Assembly (NCBI GenBank): GCA_016200085.1
Contig: JACQFL010000025.1
Span: 1-52,798, forward strand
From: Candidatus Rokuibacteriota bacterium
GTDB lineage: Bacteria; Methylomirabilota; Methylomirabilia; Rokubacteriales; CSP1-6
Direction of reading: 5' to 3'
Length of the DNA stretch: 52,798 nt
Part shown: one piece after another, positions 7,300 through 15,792 of the stretch
Position numbering within the stretch: the stretch's first letter is position 1
How the letters are laid out: each line of letters opens with the position of its first letter
The notes under the pieces: generated by a model
The model's input: the letters and a program-made list of their open reading frames with translations, nothing else
Database searches by the model: none
Told to the model about the DNA's origin: nothing
Translations under genes and position numbers: made by a program

Positions 7300-9560
7300 C
7301 GCCGCGCCAGGGCCGCGCGCACCCGCGCGGGGGTGATGGGCAGCTCGGTGAAGCGCACGCCGATGGCGTCGTGGATCGCGTTGGCCACGGCGGCCGAGAC
7401 CGGGATCACGCCCGACTCGCCGAGCCCCTTGGCGCCGAAGGGCCCTTCGGCGTCCACGCTCTCGATGAGCCGGACGGCGAGGGCCGGCATGTCCGCGGCG
7501 CGGAGCAGCGCGTAGTCCATGAACGTCGCGCTCAGCACGTGGCCCTCCTCCACCACGAGCTTCTCGGCGAGCGCGTAGCCGAGCCCCATGTGGATGCCGC
7601 CGTGGATCTGGCCCTCCGCCGCCGCGGGGTTCAGCGCGCGGCCGACGTCGTGGGCCGAGACGATGCGGCGGACCTCGACGGCGCCGGTCTCGGGATCGAC
7701 GTCGACGACGGCGGCCTGCGCGGCGAAGCCGTAGGCCGCCGACACGTTGCCGTGCAGGTCCTTGTCGAGCATCGTGCTCGGCGGATCGTAGAACGCCTCG
7801 GCCACGAGCGCGCGCCCGCCGTCCCGGTAGTGCCCGGCGCGCACGATGCGGTCGTACGGCTCGCGGCGCTGCGGCTCGTCGCGCACGAACACCCAGCCCT
7901 CACGGATCTCCAGGCGCTCGGCCGGCTCCTCGAAGAACGCGGCGGCCATCGCGAGGAGGCGGCGCCGGAGATCCTCGGCGGCCAGGCGCGCGGCGTTGCC
8001 GGCGATGAACGTGGTACGGCTGGCGTGCGCGCCGACGTCCCACGGCTTGACCGCCGTGTCGGAGTTCACCACGGCCACGCGCTCCAGCGGCACGCCGAGC
8101 GCCTCCGCGACGATCATCGCGAGCACGGTCTCCGAGCCCTGCCCGATCTCGCTCGCGCCCGTGATCAGCGAGACCGCGCCGAAGTCGTCGAGCTTCACGA
8201 TCGCCCCGCACCCATCCGAGCGGTAGATGCGCGCGCCCCCCGCGACGTGGAACATCCCCGCGTAGCCCACCCCGCGCTTCCAGCCCGGCCGCGGCGCCGG
8301 CACGTCGCGCCCGGCGTCCTCGCCGACGGTGTCGAGGCACTCGCCCAGCGCGCAGCTGGTGATCGCGAAGCCCTGGGGGTTGGCGTCGCCCGGCTTCGTC
8401 GCGTTGCGGCGGCGGAACTCCAGGCGGTCGAGGCCCAGGCGGTCGGCGAGGTCGTCCATCTGGGACTCGACGGCGAAGGTCGACTCGAGGTTGCCGTAGC
8501 CGCGCATCGAGCCCGAGTACGGGTTGTTGGTGTAGGCGATGGTGGTGTCGAACCTCACGTTGGGGCAGCGATAGAGCCCGGCCACCGTCGAGAGCATCAC
8601 GTGCGGCGTGGTCGAGCCCCAGGACACGTAGGCTCCGTTGTCGATCACCACGTGGGCGTCGCGGGCGAGGAGCCGGCCGTCGGCGGACGCGGCCGTGCGC
8701 AGCCGGATGACGCACGGCTCGCGCCCGGGCGCGGCCATGAACTCTTCCATCCGGTCGAACTCGATCTTCACCGGCCGCCGCACGGCGCGCGAGAGCAGCG
8801 CCGCGATCACGTCGATCGGGTAGAGGTCGAGCCCGCGCCCGAAGTTGCCGCCGACGGGGGGCTGCAGCACGCGCACGCGCTCGCCGCCGATGCCGAGCGC
8901 CTGGGCGAGATCCCGCTGGTAGAGGAACGGCACCTGGGTGGTGCTGTGCATGGTCAGGCGATCGTCGAGGTTCCAGTCGGCGACGGCCACCATCGTGCCG
9001 AGGCACGCCGTGCTGACGAAGTTGAGCCGGTACTCGCCGTCGACGGTCGCGGCGGCCCCGGCGCAGGCGCCGTCGACGTCGCCGTGGGTGAACTGATAGC
9101 GGAGATGGGTCAGGTTGCCGGAGAGGTGCTCGTGCACCAGCGGGGCGCCGGGCGCCAGCGCCGCCCGCGGATCGAAGACGGCGGGCAGCTCCGTGTACTC
9201 CACGTCGATCAGCGCGAGCGCGGCCTCGGCGATCTCCGGGGTCTCGGCGGCCACCGCCGCCACCTCGTCACGGATGCAGCAGGTCTTGCCCCGCTTGAGC
9301 GCGAGCTGGTCCTTGGCGAACCCGAAGGGATGCTGCTCGACGTCCTCGCCCGTGAGGACCACGAGCACGCCCGGCAGCGCCCGCGCGCGCGTGGCGTCGA
9401 TGGACACGATCCGCGCGTGGGGAAACCTGGCGCGCAGGATCCGGCCGTGGGCCATCCGGGGCAGCGCGAGGTCGTGGAGGTACCGCGTGCGGCCGGTGAC
9501 CTTCTCGACGCCGTCACGCTTGGGCGTCGACTTGCCGACGACCGCGAACTGGGGCGTCAT
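7296..9560 (-). CDS. Molybdenum hydroxylase large (molybdopterin-binding) subunit, xanthine dehydrogenase/CoxL family
   Basis: A 754-residue catalytic subunit of the xanthine oxidase family. It shows the N-terminal a/b hammerhead domain (GRTRYLHDLALPRMAHGRILR, then PGVLVVLTGEDV) and molybdopterin-contacting segments QPPVGGNFGRGLDLYP, NNPYSGSMRGYGNLEST, TGASEIGQGSETVLAM and GALNPA-type HDVGRALNPAAAEGQ. The catalytic Glu715 is in GAKGLGESGVIPV. These enzymes hydroxylate carbon next to nitrogen or oxidise aldehydes. They normally need a 2Fe-2S small subunit and usually an FAD subunit, but neither is encoded nearby. Start at ATG 9560, overlapping the mutase stop (ATGA). The substrate cannot be inferred with confidence; a 4-hydroxybenzoyl-CoA-reductase-like or N-heterocycle role would fit the operon. 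Confidence 0.92.
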   Translation of the reverse strand: MTPQFAVVGKSTPKRDGVEKVTGRTRYLHDLALPRMAHGRILRARFPHARIVSIDATRARALPGVLVVLTGEDVEQHPFGFAKDQLALKRGKTCCIRDEVAAVAAETPEIAEAALALIDVEYTELPAVFDPRAALAPGAPLVHEHLSGNLTHLRYQFTHGDVDGACAGAAATVDGEYRLNFVSTACLGTMVAVADWNLDDRLTMHSTTQVPFLYQRDLAQALGIGGERVRVLQPPVGGNFGRGLDLYPIDVIAALLSRAVRRPVKIEFDRMEEFMAAPGREPCVIRLRTAASADGRLLARDAHVVIDNGAYVSWGSTTPHVMLSTVAGLYRCPNVRFDTTIAYTNNPYSGSMRGYGNLESTFAVESQMDDLADRLGLDRLEFRRRNATKPGDANPQGFAITSCALGECLDTVGEDAGRDVPAPRPGWKRGVGYAGMFHVAGGARIYRSDGCGAIVKLDDFGAVSLITGASEIGQGSETVLAMIVAEALGVPLERVAVVNSDTAVKPWDVGAHASRTTFIAGNAARLAAEDLRRRLLAMAAAFFEEPAERLEIREGWVFVRDEPQRREPYDRIVRAGHYRDGGRALVAEAFYDPPSTMLDKDLHGNVSAAYGFAAQAAVVDVDPETGAVEVRRIVSAHDVGRALNPAAAEGQIHGGIHMGLGYALAEKLVVEEGHVLSATFMDYALLRAADMPALAVRLIESVDAEGPFGAKGLGESGVIPVSAAVANAIHDAIGVRFTELPITPARVRAALARR

Positions 9561-11155
9561 GCGAACCTGACGGGCTCCTTGTGCTCGCCGAAGACGTCCT
9601 TCATGGCCCGGTTGATCTCGCCGAGCGTCGCGTAGGCCGCGACGGCCTCCCCGATCGCGGGCATCAGGTTGCCCTGGCCGCGCGCCTCGCCGGAGAGCCG
9701 CGCGAGCGCGGCGCGCGCGGCGCGATCGTCGCGCTCGCGTCGGATCCGCGCGAGCCGGGCCGCCTGCGCCTCGGCCACCTTCGGGTCGAACGCGTAGAGC
9801 TCGACCTCGCGGTCGGCGTCGGCCGGGCCCTCGCTCACGAAGGCGTTGACCGCGACCTTGGGGATCTCGCCGGAGGCGAGCCTCTGCTCGAAGAGGTAGG
9901 CCTGGCGGGCGACCTCGGCCTGCAGGGCGCCGCTCTTGACCGCCTCCACGATCCCGCCCATCCGCTCCACCGCGTCCATCTCGGCGACGATGGCCGTCTC
10001 CATCTCGTTCGTCAGCGCCTCCACGTGGTAGGAGCCCGCGAGCGGGTCGACGGTGTCCGCGGCGCCCGACTCCTCGGCGCAGATCTGCATCGTGCGCAGC
10101 GCGATGAGCTGGGCCTTGGCCGAGGGAATGGTGTACGCCTCGTCGTAGGTCGGCAGGGCCATGGTCTGGGCGCCGGCGAGCGCTGCGGCCAGCGCGATGT
10201 AGGCGCCGCGCACGATGTTGTTCTCGGGCTCCTGGACGGTGAAGGCCGAGCCGCCGCCGCCGATGAGGCTGCGGAACATCCACGATCTCGGGTTCGTCGC
10301 GCCGAAGCGCTCGCGCATCATGCGCGCGTAGAGGCGGCGGCCGGCGCGGAACTTGGCGACCTCCTCGAAGATCTTGCCCCAGCACGTGAAGTTGAAGGAG
10401 ATGCGCGGGGCGAACTCGTCGACGGACATGCCGCGCGCGAGCATCAGCTGCACGTAGGCCGCCGCGATGGCCAGGCCGTACGCCATCTCCTGCGCCGTCG
10501 TGCAGCCCGCCTCGCGGATGTGGTAGCCGCACACGGAGACCGGGTTCGAGCGCGGGTAACGCTTCGCCGAGAACTCGATGAGGTCGGCGACGAGGCGCAG
10601 CGAGGGCTCGACGGGGTAGATCCAGGTGCCGCGCGCGATGAACTCCTTGAGGATGTCGTTCTGCGGGGTGGTGACCACGCGGTCGGCCGCCGCGCCCTGC
10701 TTCTCGGCCACGGCGTAGTACATGGCCGTGATGGGCGCCGCCATGCCGTTGATGGTGAGCGACACGCTCACGCGGTCGAGCGGGATGCCCGCGAAGGCCT
10801 CCTCCATGTCGGCCAGCGTGTCGATGGCCATGCCCACGCGGCCGACCTCGCCCTCCGCGCGCGGGTCGTCGGAGTCGAGCCCGAGCTGGGTCGGCAGGTC
10901 GAAGGCCACGTTCAGCGCGTCCTGGCCGTGGGCCATGAGGTACTTGAAGCGGGCGTTCGTCTCCCCGGGCGTGCCGAAGCCGATGTACTGGCGCATCGTC
11001 CAGAGGCGGTCCCGGTACATGTGCGGGTGGATGCCGCGCGTGAAGGGGTACTCCCCGGGCGCGCCGAGATCGCGCGCGGGGTCGAACCCTGCGAGGTCCT
11101 CGGGACCGTAGACGGGCTTCACGGGAAAGCCTGCGTGAGCGCGGATGTCTCTCAT
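9557..11155 (-). CDS. Acyl-CoA mutase large subunit (methylmalonyl-CoA mutase family), B12 domain on a separate gene
   Basis: A 532-residue TIM-barrel substrate domain of the B12-dependent acyl-CoA mutases, of the type lacking a fused cobalamin domain. Seen: [67 protein letters not shown] and QEPENNIVR. Aligned by eye to Propionibacterium MutB, Tyr57 (RQY), Arg175 (ARGTW) and His212 (GYHI) occupy the positions of Tyr89, Arg207 and His244, with identical spacing. Tyr89 and Arg207 hold the free carboxylate in methylmalonyl-CoA mutase and are replaced in isobutyryl- and hydroxyisobutyryl-CoA mutases, so a dicarboxylic acyl-CoA substrate is favoured. The ATG at 11155 overlaps the B12 gene stop (ATGA); a GTG four codons upstream is the alternative. 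No MeaB chaperone is present. Confidence 0.92.
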   Translation of the reverse strand: MRDIRAHAGFPVKPVYGPEDLAGFDPARDLGAPGEYPFTRGIHPHMYRDRLWTMRQYIGFGTPGETNARFKYLMAHGQDALNVAFDLPTQLGLDSDDPRAEGEVGRVGMAIDTLADMEEAFAGIPLDRVSVSLTINGMAAPITAMYYAVAEKQGAAADRVVTTPQNDILKEFIARGTWIYPVEPSLRLVADLIEFSAKRYPRSNPVSVCGYHIREAGCTTAQEMAYGLAIAAAYVQLMLARGMSVDEFAPRISFNFTCWGKIFEEVAKFRAGRRLYARMMRERFGATNPRSWMFRSLIGGGGSAFTVQEPENNIVRGAYIALAAALAGAQTMALPTYDEAYTIPSAKAQLIALRTMQICAEESGAADTVDPLAGSYHVEALTNEMETAIVAEMDAVERMGGIVEAVKSGALQAEVARQAYLFEQRLASGEIPKVAVNAFVSEGPADADREVELYAFDPKVAEAQAARLARIRRERDDRAARAALARLSGEARGQGNLMPAIGEAVAAYATLGEINRAMKDVFGEHKEPVRFA

Positions 11156-11535
11156 GACCGGCTCCACTCCTTGAACGCCGCCACGATGTCGCCGAGCGGC
11201 GTGCCCATCGGGAACACGCGGGCGACGCCGAGCGCGGCGAGCGCCTCGACGTCGCGCGGCGGGACGATCCCGCCCACCACCACCTTGATCTCCCCGGCGC
11301 CCTGCGCGCGCAGCCCCTCGAGCACCCGCTGCGCCAGCAGGGCGTGGGCGCCCGAGAGCACGCTGAGCCCGATGACCTCCACGTCCTCCTGGATCGCCGC
11401 GTGCACGATCTCCTCCGGGGTGCGCTTGAGCCCGGTGTAGACCACCTCCAGCCCCGCGTCACGGAGCGCCTGCGCCACCACCTTCGCCCCGCGGTCGTGC
11501 CCGTCCAGCCCGGGCTTGGCGATCAGCACCTTCAT
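11152..11535 (-). CDS. Cobalamin-binding subunit of acyl-CoA mutase
   Basis: A 127-residue stand-alone B12-binding domain (Rossmann-like). The base-off/His-on signature DxHxxG is present at residues 11-16 as DGHDRG, where the histidine replaces dimethylbenzimidazole as the cobalt ligand. The remaining signatures are [14 protein letters not shown] and the GG loop [10 protein letters not shown], ending in [15 protein letters not shown]. It pairs with the large subunit encoded immediately downstream (4-base overlap). The start chosen is ATG 11535, with AGGAG seven bases upstream; a GTG one codon earlier is possible. Ten bases separate it from the DUF35 gene. Confidence 0.93.
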   Translation of the reverse strand: MKVLIAKPGLDGHDRGAKVVAQALRDAGLEVVYTGLKRTPEEIVHAAIQEDVEVIGLSVLSGAHALLAQRVLEGLRAQGAGEIKVVVGGIVPPRDVEALAALGVARVFPMGTPLGDIVAAFKEWSRS

Positions 11536-11545
11536 CACGACGCTC

Positions 11546-11974
11546 CTACACGGGACTGAAGGCCGGGAGCCATCGGGGCTTGCCCTCCGGGTCGTCGTCC
11601 ACGCGCATCGGGGTCAGCCTCACGCGCTGGCCGATCGCGACCTTCTCGGGCGCGACCTCGCGCAGCACGCTGAACACGCGGTGGCCGGCGACGTCCACCA
11701 CCGCGAACACGCGCGGGCCGTCGAAGCCGGCGGGCAGGCCCGTCTCCTGCACCGTGAACGCCGCCACGGTGCCCTCGCCCGGCAGGTCCGCCCACTCGAA
11801 GCGATCCGAGCGGCACTCGGGACAGAAGCCCCGAGGCGGCCACGCCACCCGGCCGCAGCCGGCGCAGCGCGTGGTCACGAGGCGCCCCTGCCCGAGCCGC
11901 GTGTAGAACTCGTGCAGCTTGGTGTAGCGCTCGGACTCGAGCGGAAAGGGATCGACCGCGCGGAAGTAGGTCAT
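11546..11974 (-). CDS. DUF35-type zinc-ribbon / OB-fold acyl-CoA-associated protein
   Basis: A 142-residue protein with an N-terminal rubredoxin-like zinc ribbon (CAGCG, then CPEC about 15 residues later) followed by an OB-fold. The OB part has the usual [14 protein letters not shown] and [17 protein letters not shown]. Family members (DUF35/ChsH2-like) form complexes with thiolases or acyl-CoA hydratases and bind acyl-CoA. No thiolase lies in this operon, so its partner is unclear; the thiolase at 14364-15533 is the nearest candidate. Start at ATG 11974, overlapping the amidohydrolase stop (ATGA). Codons upstream in the same frame belong to the amidohydrolase region and are not used. Confidence 0.85.
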   Translation of the reverse strand: MTYFRAVDPFPLESERYTKLHEFYTRLGQGRLVTTRCAGCGRVAWPPRGFCPECRSDRFEWADLPGEGTVAAFTVQETGLPAGFDGPRVFAVVDVAGHRVFSVLREVAPEKVAIGQRVRLTPMRVDDDPEGKPRWLPAFSPV

Positions 11975-13335
11975 GAAGTCACGATACGCCACCTGGATTC
12001 GATGGGGAGGCGGGCGCGGGCGATCTGCGCGCGGGACAGGCGCTCGACGCGCTCGTAGAGCGCGCGCGCGTCGAGGGTGGTGAGACGGCCCTCGTCGAGC
12101 ACCACGCGGCCGTCGATGAGGACCGTGCGCACCGAGGCGCCGGTGGCCGCGTAGACCAGGTTGTTGAGCGGGTTGAGCAGCGGGCGCCACTCGGGGGTGT
12201 CGAGGTCGTAGAGCACGAGGTCGGCGCGCTTGCCCGGCTCGATCGAGCCGATGCGGCCCTCCAGCCCGAGCGCGGCGGCGCCGTCGATCGTCGCCATCTC
12301 GAGGACTTGCTCCGGCGGCATCACCCCCACGTCCAGCCGCGCGTCCTTATATATGGTCGCCACCAGGTACATGATCCGGAGCATGTCGAAGTGGTTGGAG
12401 CCGTTGCCGCTGTCGCCGCCCAGCGAGACACACACCCCCCGCTCGGCCATCTCGACGAAGCGCCCGTGGGCGGCGAGCCCCTTGGTGTGCTTGAGCCCCG
12501 CCGTCGGGCAGTGCGAGACCTTGACGCCCCGTCGCGCCAGCAGGTCGACGTCGGCGTCCTCGACGTAGACCAGGTGGGCGAGCTTGGCCTCCGGGCCGAG
12601 CACGCCGAGGGCGTCCAGGCGCGTGACCGGCATCGTGTCGGCCGTCTTGCGCGACGGGTGCGAGGCCAGGTGCATCATCCCCCACCCCGTGCCCGCGCGC
12701 CGGGCGAGGGCCGCCGCGCCCTGGATCAGGCGCTCCGAGCAGGTGCCGAAGCCCAGCAGCAGCGGCCACGCGCGCACCAGATCGGCGGGGCGCGCGTTGA
12801 CCTCGGCGAGCATCTTCTCGTTGAGCGCCAGCGCCTCGTCCGTGCTCTGCCGCATCCGTCCGGGCCCGCCCTCGCGATCCCAGGTCCAGCGGCCGAGGAC
12901 GGCGCGCATGCCGACCTCCTCGACGGCCTCGGCCACGGCGGGGACGTCGAAGAGCGTGCCGGCCTCGCAGAAGGTCGTGGTGCCCGTGCGGATCATCTCC
13001 ACGCACGCCAGCTGCGCCGAGACCTGCTCTTCCTCGGAGGTCATCACCGAGTAGAGCGGGATCAGCCAGTCCGGCAGATAGCGGTCGACGGGAATGTCGT
13101 CGAGGAGCAGGCCGCGGGTGAGGTGCTCGGAGAGGTGGACGTGCGTGTCCACGAACCCCGGCGCGACCAGCAGGCGCCGGCCGTCGATCACGCGCGCGGG
13201 CCTTCGCGACGGCCGCACCTCGCGCGCCGGCCCGACCTGCACGATCTCACGCCCGTCGATGACGATCGAGCCGTCCGCGAGGATGCGCCGCTCGCGGTCC
13301 ACGGTGATGATCGTCGCGTGCTCGATGAGGATCAC
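11971..13335 (-). CDS. Amidohydrolase, TrzN/AtzA/S-adenosylhomocysteine deaminase-like subfamily
   Basis: A 454-residue metal-dependent hydrolase with the beta-sandwich plus TIM-barrel layout. Metal-binding candidates are His65 and His67 (DTHVHLSEH), His222 (MMHLASH), His275 (KVSHCPTAG) or His254 (KLAHLVYVED), and Asp308 (LGGDSGNGSN). The C-terminal sandwich returns with GSIEPGKRADLVLYDLDTPEW. Relatives deaminate or dechlorinate nitrogen heterocycles (s-triazines, adenosine derivatives, guanine, cytosine), which would suit an N-heterocyclic substrate. Start is GTG 13335. It is the first gene of the coupled operon, 69 bases after the preceding dehydrogenase stop, so it may share that transcript. 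The exact reaction is unknown. Confidence 0.85.
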   Translation of the reverse strand: MILIEHATIITVDRERRILADGSIVIDGREIVQVGPAREVRPSRRPARVIDGRRLLVAPGFVDTHVHLSEHLTRGLLLDDIPVDRYLPDWLIPLYSVMTSEEEQVSAQLACVEMIRTGTTTFCEAGTLFDVPAVAEAVEEVGMRAVLGRWTWDREGGPGRMRQSTDEALALNEKMLAEVNARPADLVRAWPLLLGFGTCSERLIQGAAALARRAGTGWGMMHLASHPSRKTADTMPVTRLDALGVLGPEAKLAHLVYVEDADVDLLARRGVKVSHCPTAGLKHTKGLAAHGRFVEMAERGVCVSLGGDSGNGSNHFDMLRIMYLVATIYKDARLDVGVMPPEQVLEMATIDGAAALGLEGRIGSIEPGKRADLVLYDLDTPEWRPLLNPLNNLVYAATGASVRTVLIDGRVVLDEGRLTTLDARALYERVERLSRAQIARARLPIESRWRIVTS

Positions 13336-13404
13336 GGTACCGGGTGCCGCGGGGCCGGTTCCGCCGTGGGTGGAGTGCCGTGGGTACGGCGCGGCTCCGT
13401 GCGC

Positions 13405-14367
13405 TCACCCATCCCGGTTTCTCCGAACCTGCCGGAGGAGGGCGCGGAGTTTGGCGGTCTCGAACGTCTCGCGCTTGTCGCCCGCGTAGTCGAAGAAGCC
13501 GCGACCCGTCTTGGGGCCCAGCTCGTTCCTGGCGATCTTCTCCTCCACGAGCCGGGCGGGCGCGAAGCGCTCGTCCCTCAGCGCCTGCGCCATGAAGCGG
13601 CTGGCGCGATGCAGGATGTCCACGCCGCCCCAGTCGATGAACTCGAAGATCCCGACCGTCGCGTAGCGGAACCCCATCCCCGCGCGGAACGCGCGGTCGA
13701 CGTCTTCCGGCGTCGCCACGCCTTCCTCCACCAGCCGCACGGCCTCGTTCATGAGCAGCACTTGCAACCGCGGGCCGATGAAGCCGGGGGAGTCGGCGCA
13801 GCGCACTGGCACCTTGCCCAGCCCCTCGAGGAACGCCAGCGTGCGCTCGACCACCGCGGGCGTCGTCGCCGCGCCGGGGACGACCTCCACGAGCGGGATG
13901 ATGTGCGCCGGGTTCAGCCAGTGCGTGCCGAGGAACCGCTCCGGCCCGCTCACCGCGTCCGCGAGGTGGGCCGGCGAGATCGTCGAGCTGCCGGAGGCGA
14001 GGATGGCGTCAGGCGCCATCTCGAGCGAGACGCGTGCGAAGGTCTGGCGCTTGAGATCGGTGAACTCCGGCAAGGCCTCCTGCACGAAGGCGCAGTCGCG
14101 GAGGCCCGTGAGATCTGCGCGATCCTCGATCCGGTCGAGCGCCGAGGCCACCTCGCTGGACGCGAGCACGCCTTCCTCCGCCATCAGCCCGAGGTCACGC
14201 GCCACCTCGCGCCTCGCGTCGGCGAACACCGCGCGATGATCGGCGGGAGCCCGGTCCTTGAGGTCCACGAGGAGCACCCGGCAGCCGCCGACCGCGCAGG
14301 CCAGGGCGATCTGGCGCCCGATGCGGCCGGGGCCCAGGACGGCGGCCGTGATCACACGGGTGGTCAC
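13405..14367 (-). CDS. 3-hydroxyacyl-CoA dehydrogenase family protein
   Basis: A 320-residue NAD-dependent dehydrogenase. The Rossmann fold opens with ITAAVLGPGRIGRQIALACAVGG; note GPGRIG in place of the commoner GAGxMG. The active-site region is ILASGSSTISPAHLA and FLGTHWLNPAHIIPLVEVV, with the catalytic His in GTHW (usually GxHFFNP). The C-terminal domain shows DSPGFIGPRLQVLLMNEAVRLVEEG and ends with GPKTGRGFFDYAG. Substitution of HFFNP by HWLNP resembles L-gulonate/lambda-crystallin-like members, so a hydroxy acid rather than an acyl-CoA could be the substrate. Start is GTG 14367, overlapping the thiolase stop as GTGA. Confidence 0.87.
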   Translation of the reverse strand: MTTRVITAAVLGPGRIGRQIALACAVGGCRVLLVDLKDRAPADHRAVFADARREVARDLGLMAEEGVLASSEVASALDRIEDRADLTGLRDCAFVQEALPEFTDLKRQTFARVSLEMAPDAILASGSSTISPAHLADAVSGPERFLGTHWLNPAHIIPLVEVVPGAATTPAVVERTLAFLEGLGKVPVRCADSPGFIGPRLQVLLMNEAVRLVEEGVATPEDVDRAFRAGMGFRYATVGIFEFIDWGGVDILHRASRFMAQALRDERFAPARLVEEKIARNELGPKTGRGFFDYAGDKRETFETAKLRALLRQVRRNRDG

Positions 14368-15533
14368 GCCGCCTCGCGCCCGTAGATCATGACGACGTGC
14401 TCGCCCATCCCGCTGTTGTTGTGCGTGAGCCCGATCCGCGCCCGGGGCACCTGGCGCGGGCCGGCCTCGCCGCGCAGCTGCGCGAAGATCTCCGCGGCCT
14501 GGGCCACGCCGGTCGCCCCGAGCGGATGACCGCAGCCGATGAGCCCGCCCCGCGGGTTGACCACGACGTCGCCGCCGTGGTCGCTGCGCCCGGCCGCCGC
14601 GAACGGGCCGCCCTCGCCCTTGCCACAGAAGCCGAGCTCCTCCGTCGCGATGATCTCCGCGATCGTGAAGCAGTCGTGGACCTCGGCCACCTCCACCTCG
14701 CGCGCGGTGATCCCGGCCATCCGGTACGCGCTCTCGGCGGCGCGCACGAGCGACGGCCACCGGGCGTAGTTCTCGGGCAGCGAGGAGAGCGTGAAGCCGT
14801 CGAGCGCCTGGCCGGTGCCTCGGATCCAGACGGGCGCATCGGTGAGCCCGCGGGCCCGGTCCTCGCTGGCGAGGATCACCGCCGCGGCGCCGTCGGTGAT
14901 CGGCGAGCACATGAACAGCCGCAGCGGGCTCGAGATCATCCGCGAGCCGAGCACCTGCTCGACGGTGGCGCCCTTGCTGAAGTGGGCGTTGGGGTTCTTC
15001 GCGGCGTGGTTGTGGTTCTTCACCCCGACCGCGGCCAGCTGCGCCTCGGTCGTCCCGTACTCGGCCATGTGGCGCTGCGCCGCGAGCGCGAAGCAGGGCG
15101 GCGCGGTGAGGCCGAAGGAGGCTTCCCACTCGCGGTCGACGCCGGTGCCCATGTTGAGGATGGCCTCCTGGCCCGTGGGCTGGTTGAGCTTCTCCACGCC
15201 GAGCACCATCACGAGGTCGGCGAGGCCCGCGGCGATGAACGCGTACGCGTAGCGGATGCCGACGGTGCCGGAGGCGCACATGTGCTCGGTGCGTGCGCTG
15301 AGCGCGCTCGGCTTGATCCCGAGCGCCTCGGCGGCCATCGACGAGATGTGGCTCTGGAACGCCGTCCGCTCCGGCATCACGGATCCGACGACGAGCCCCT
15401 CGACGTCCCGCGGGCGGATGGCGGGCACGGAGTCGAAGCACGCCTTGCCCGCCTCCCAGATGAGATCGCGATAGCTCGCCTGCCGCACCCCGAACTTCGC
15501 GACTCCCGCTCCGACGAGCGCCACCTTGCGCAT
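14364..15533 (-). CDS. Thiolase-family acyl-CoA acetyltransferase (SCP2-thiolase type)
   Basis: A 389-residue thiolase of the archaeal/SCP2-like branch. The nucleophilic cysteine is in SARTEHMCASGTVGIRYAY, and the second active-site region is VAEVHDCFTIAEIIATEELG. The C-terminal GLIGCGHPLGATGVAQAAEIF is diagnostic. This branch often acts together with DUF35 zinc-ribbon proteins, and one is encoded 2.4 kb downstream. The start is ATG 15533 (MRKVALVGAGVAKFG); a GTG 22 codons upstream would add a non-homologous tail. Upstream lies a 259-base spacer filled by a hairpin repeat array. Likely reaction: thiolytic cleavage of a 3-ketoacyl-CoA. Confidence 0.9.
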   Translation of the reverse strand: MRKVALVGAGVAKFGVRQASYRDLIWEAGKACFDSVPAIRPRDVEGLVVGSVMPERTAFQSHISSMAAEALGIKPSALSARTEHMCASGTVGIRYAYAFIAAGLADLVMVLGVEKLNQPTGQEAILNMGTGVDREWEASFGLTAPPCFALAAQRHMAEYGTTEAQLAAVGVKNHNHAAKNPNAHFSKGATVEQVLGSRMISSPLRLFMCSPITDGAAAVILASEDRARGLTDAPVWIRGTGQALDGFTLSSLPENYARWPSLVRAAESAYRMAGITAREVEVAEVHDCFTIAEIIATEELGFCGKGEGGPFAAAGRSDHGGDVVVNPRGGLIGCGHPLGATGVAQAAEIFAQLRGEAGPRQVPRARIGLTHNNSGMGEHVVMIYGREAA

Positions 15534-15570
15534 CTTCTGCCCCTGTTCGCCCGTCGCGCGATCCGGCGTT

Positions 15571-15745
15571 TCACTGCTCGGCGGGTGCGCCACGTGCACC
15601 GATTCGGAATTTCACCGCTCGGCAGGCGTGCAGGGCACGCCCACCTCGCACACCGTTCGGCTCCCCGCCGCGGCGGCGGTTCACCTCACACCGCGGCACA
15701 CCGCTCGGCGCGCCGCCGAGACGGCGGCTCACCTCACACGATTCG
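15571..15745. repeat. Tandem array of four hairpin units with conserved flanks
   Basis: Four copies of CACYGCTCGGC or a one-base variant start at 15572, 15613, 15651 and 15699. Each is followed by an inverted repeat whose sequence differs but which still pairs: GGTGC/GCACC, GGCGTGC/GCACGCC, CCGCCG/CGGCGG and GCCGCC/GGCGGC. In the last two units TCACCTCACA follows the stem. The array fills the spacer between the acyl-CoA dehydrogenase and thiolase genes. Different stems with kept pairing point to selection on structure or to a repeat family. Confidence 0.7.
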
Positions 15746-15792
15746 AATTTCCCTGCGCCGGCGCGGCTCATAGCCCATGCCGTACCCCTTGT

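Noticed and set aside
15571..15745. CRISPR array
   Set aside because: The units are only four, each unit is itself a hairpin with changed sequence, spacers are absent, and no cas gene lies in the window.
15571..15771. A 66-residue minus-strand protein across the hairpin array
   Set aside because: Its internal repetition (CEVSRR, CEVNRR) simply mirrors the DNA hairpin repeats. There is no ribosome-binding site or domain.
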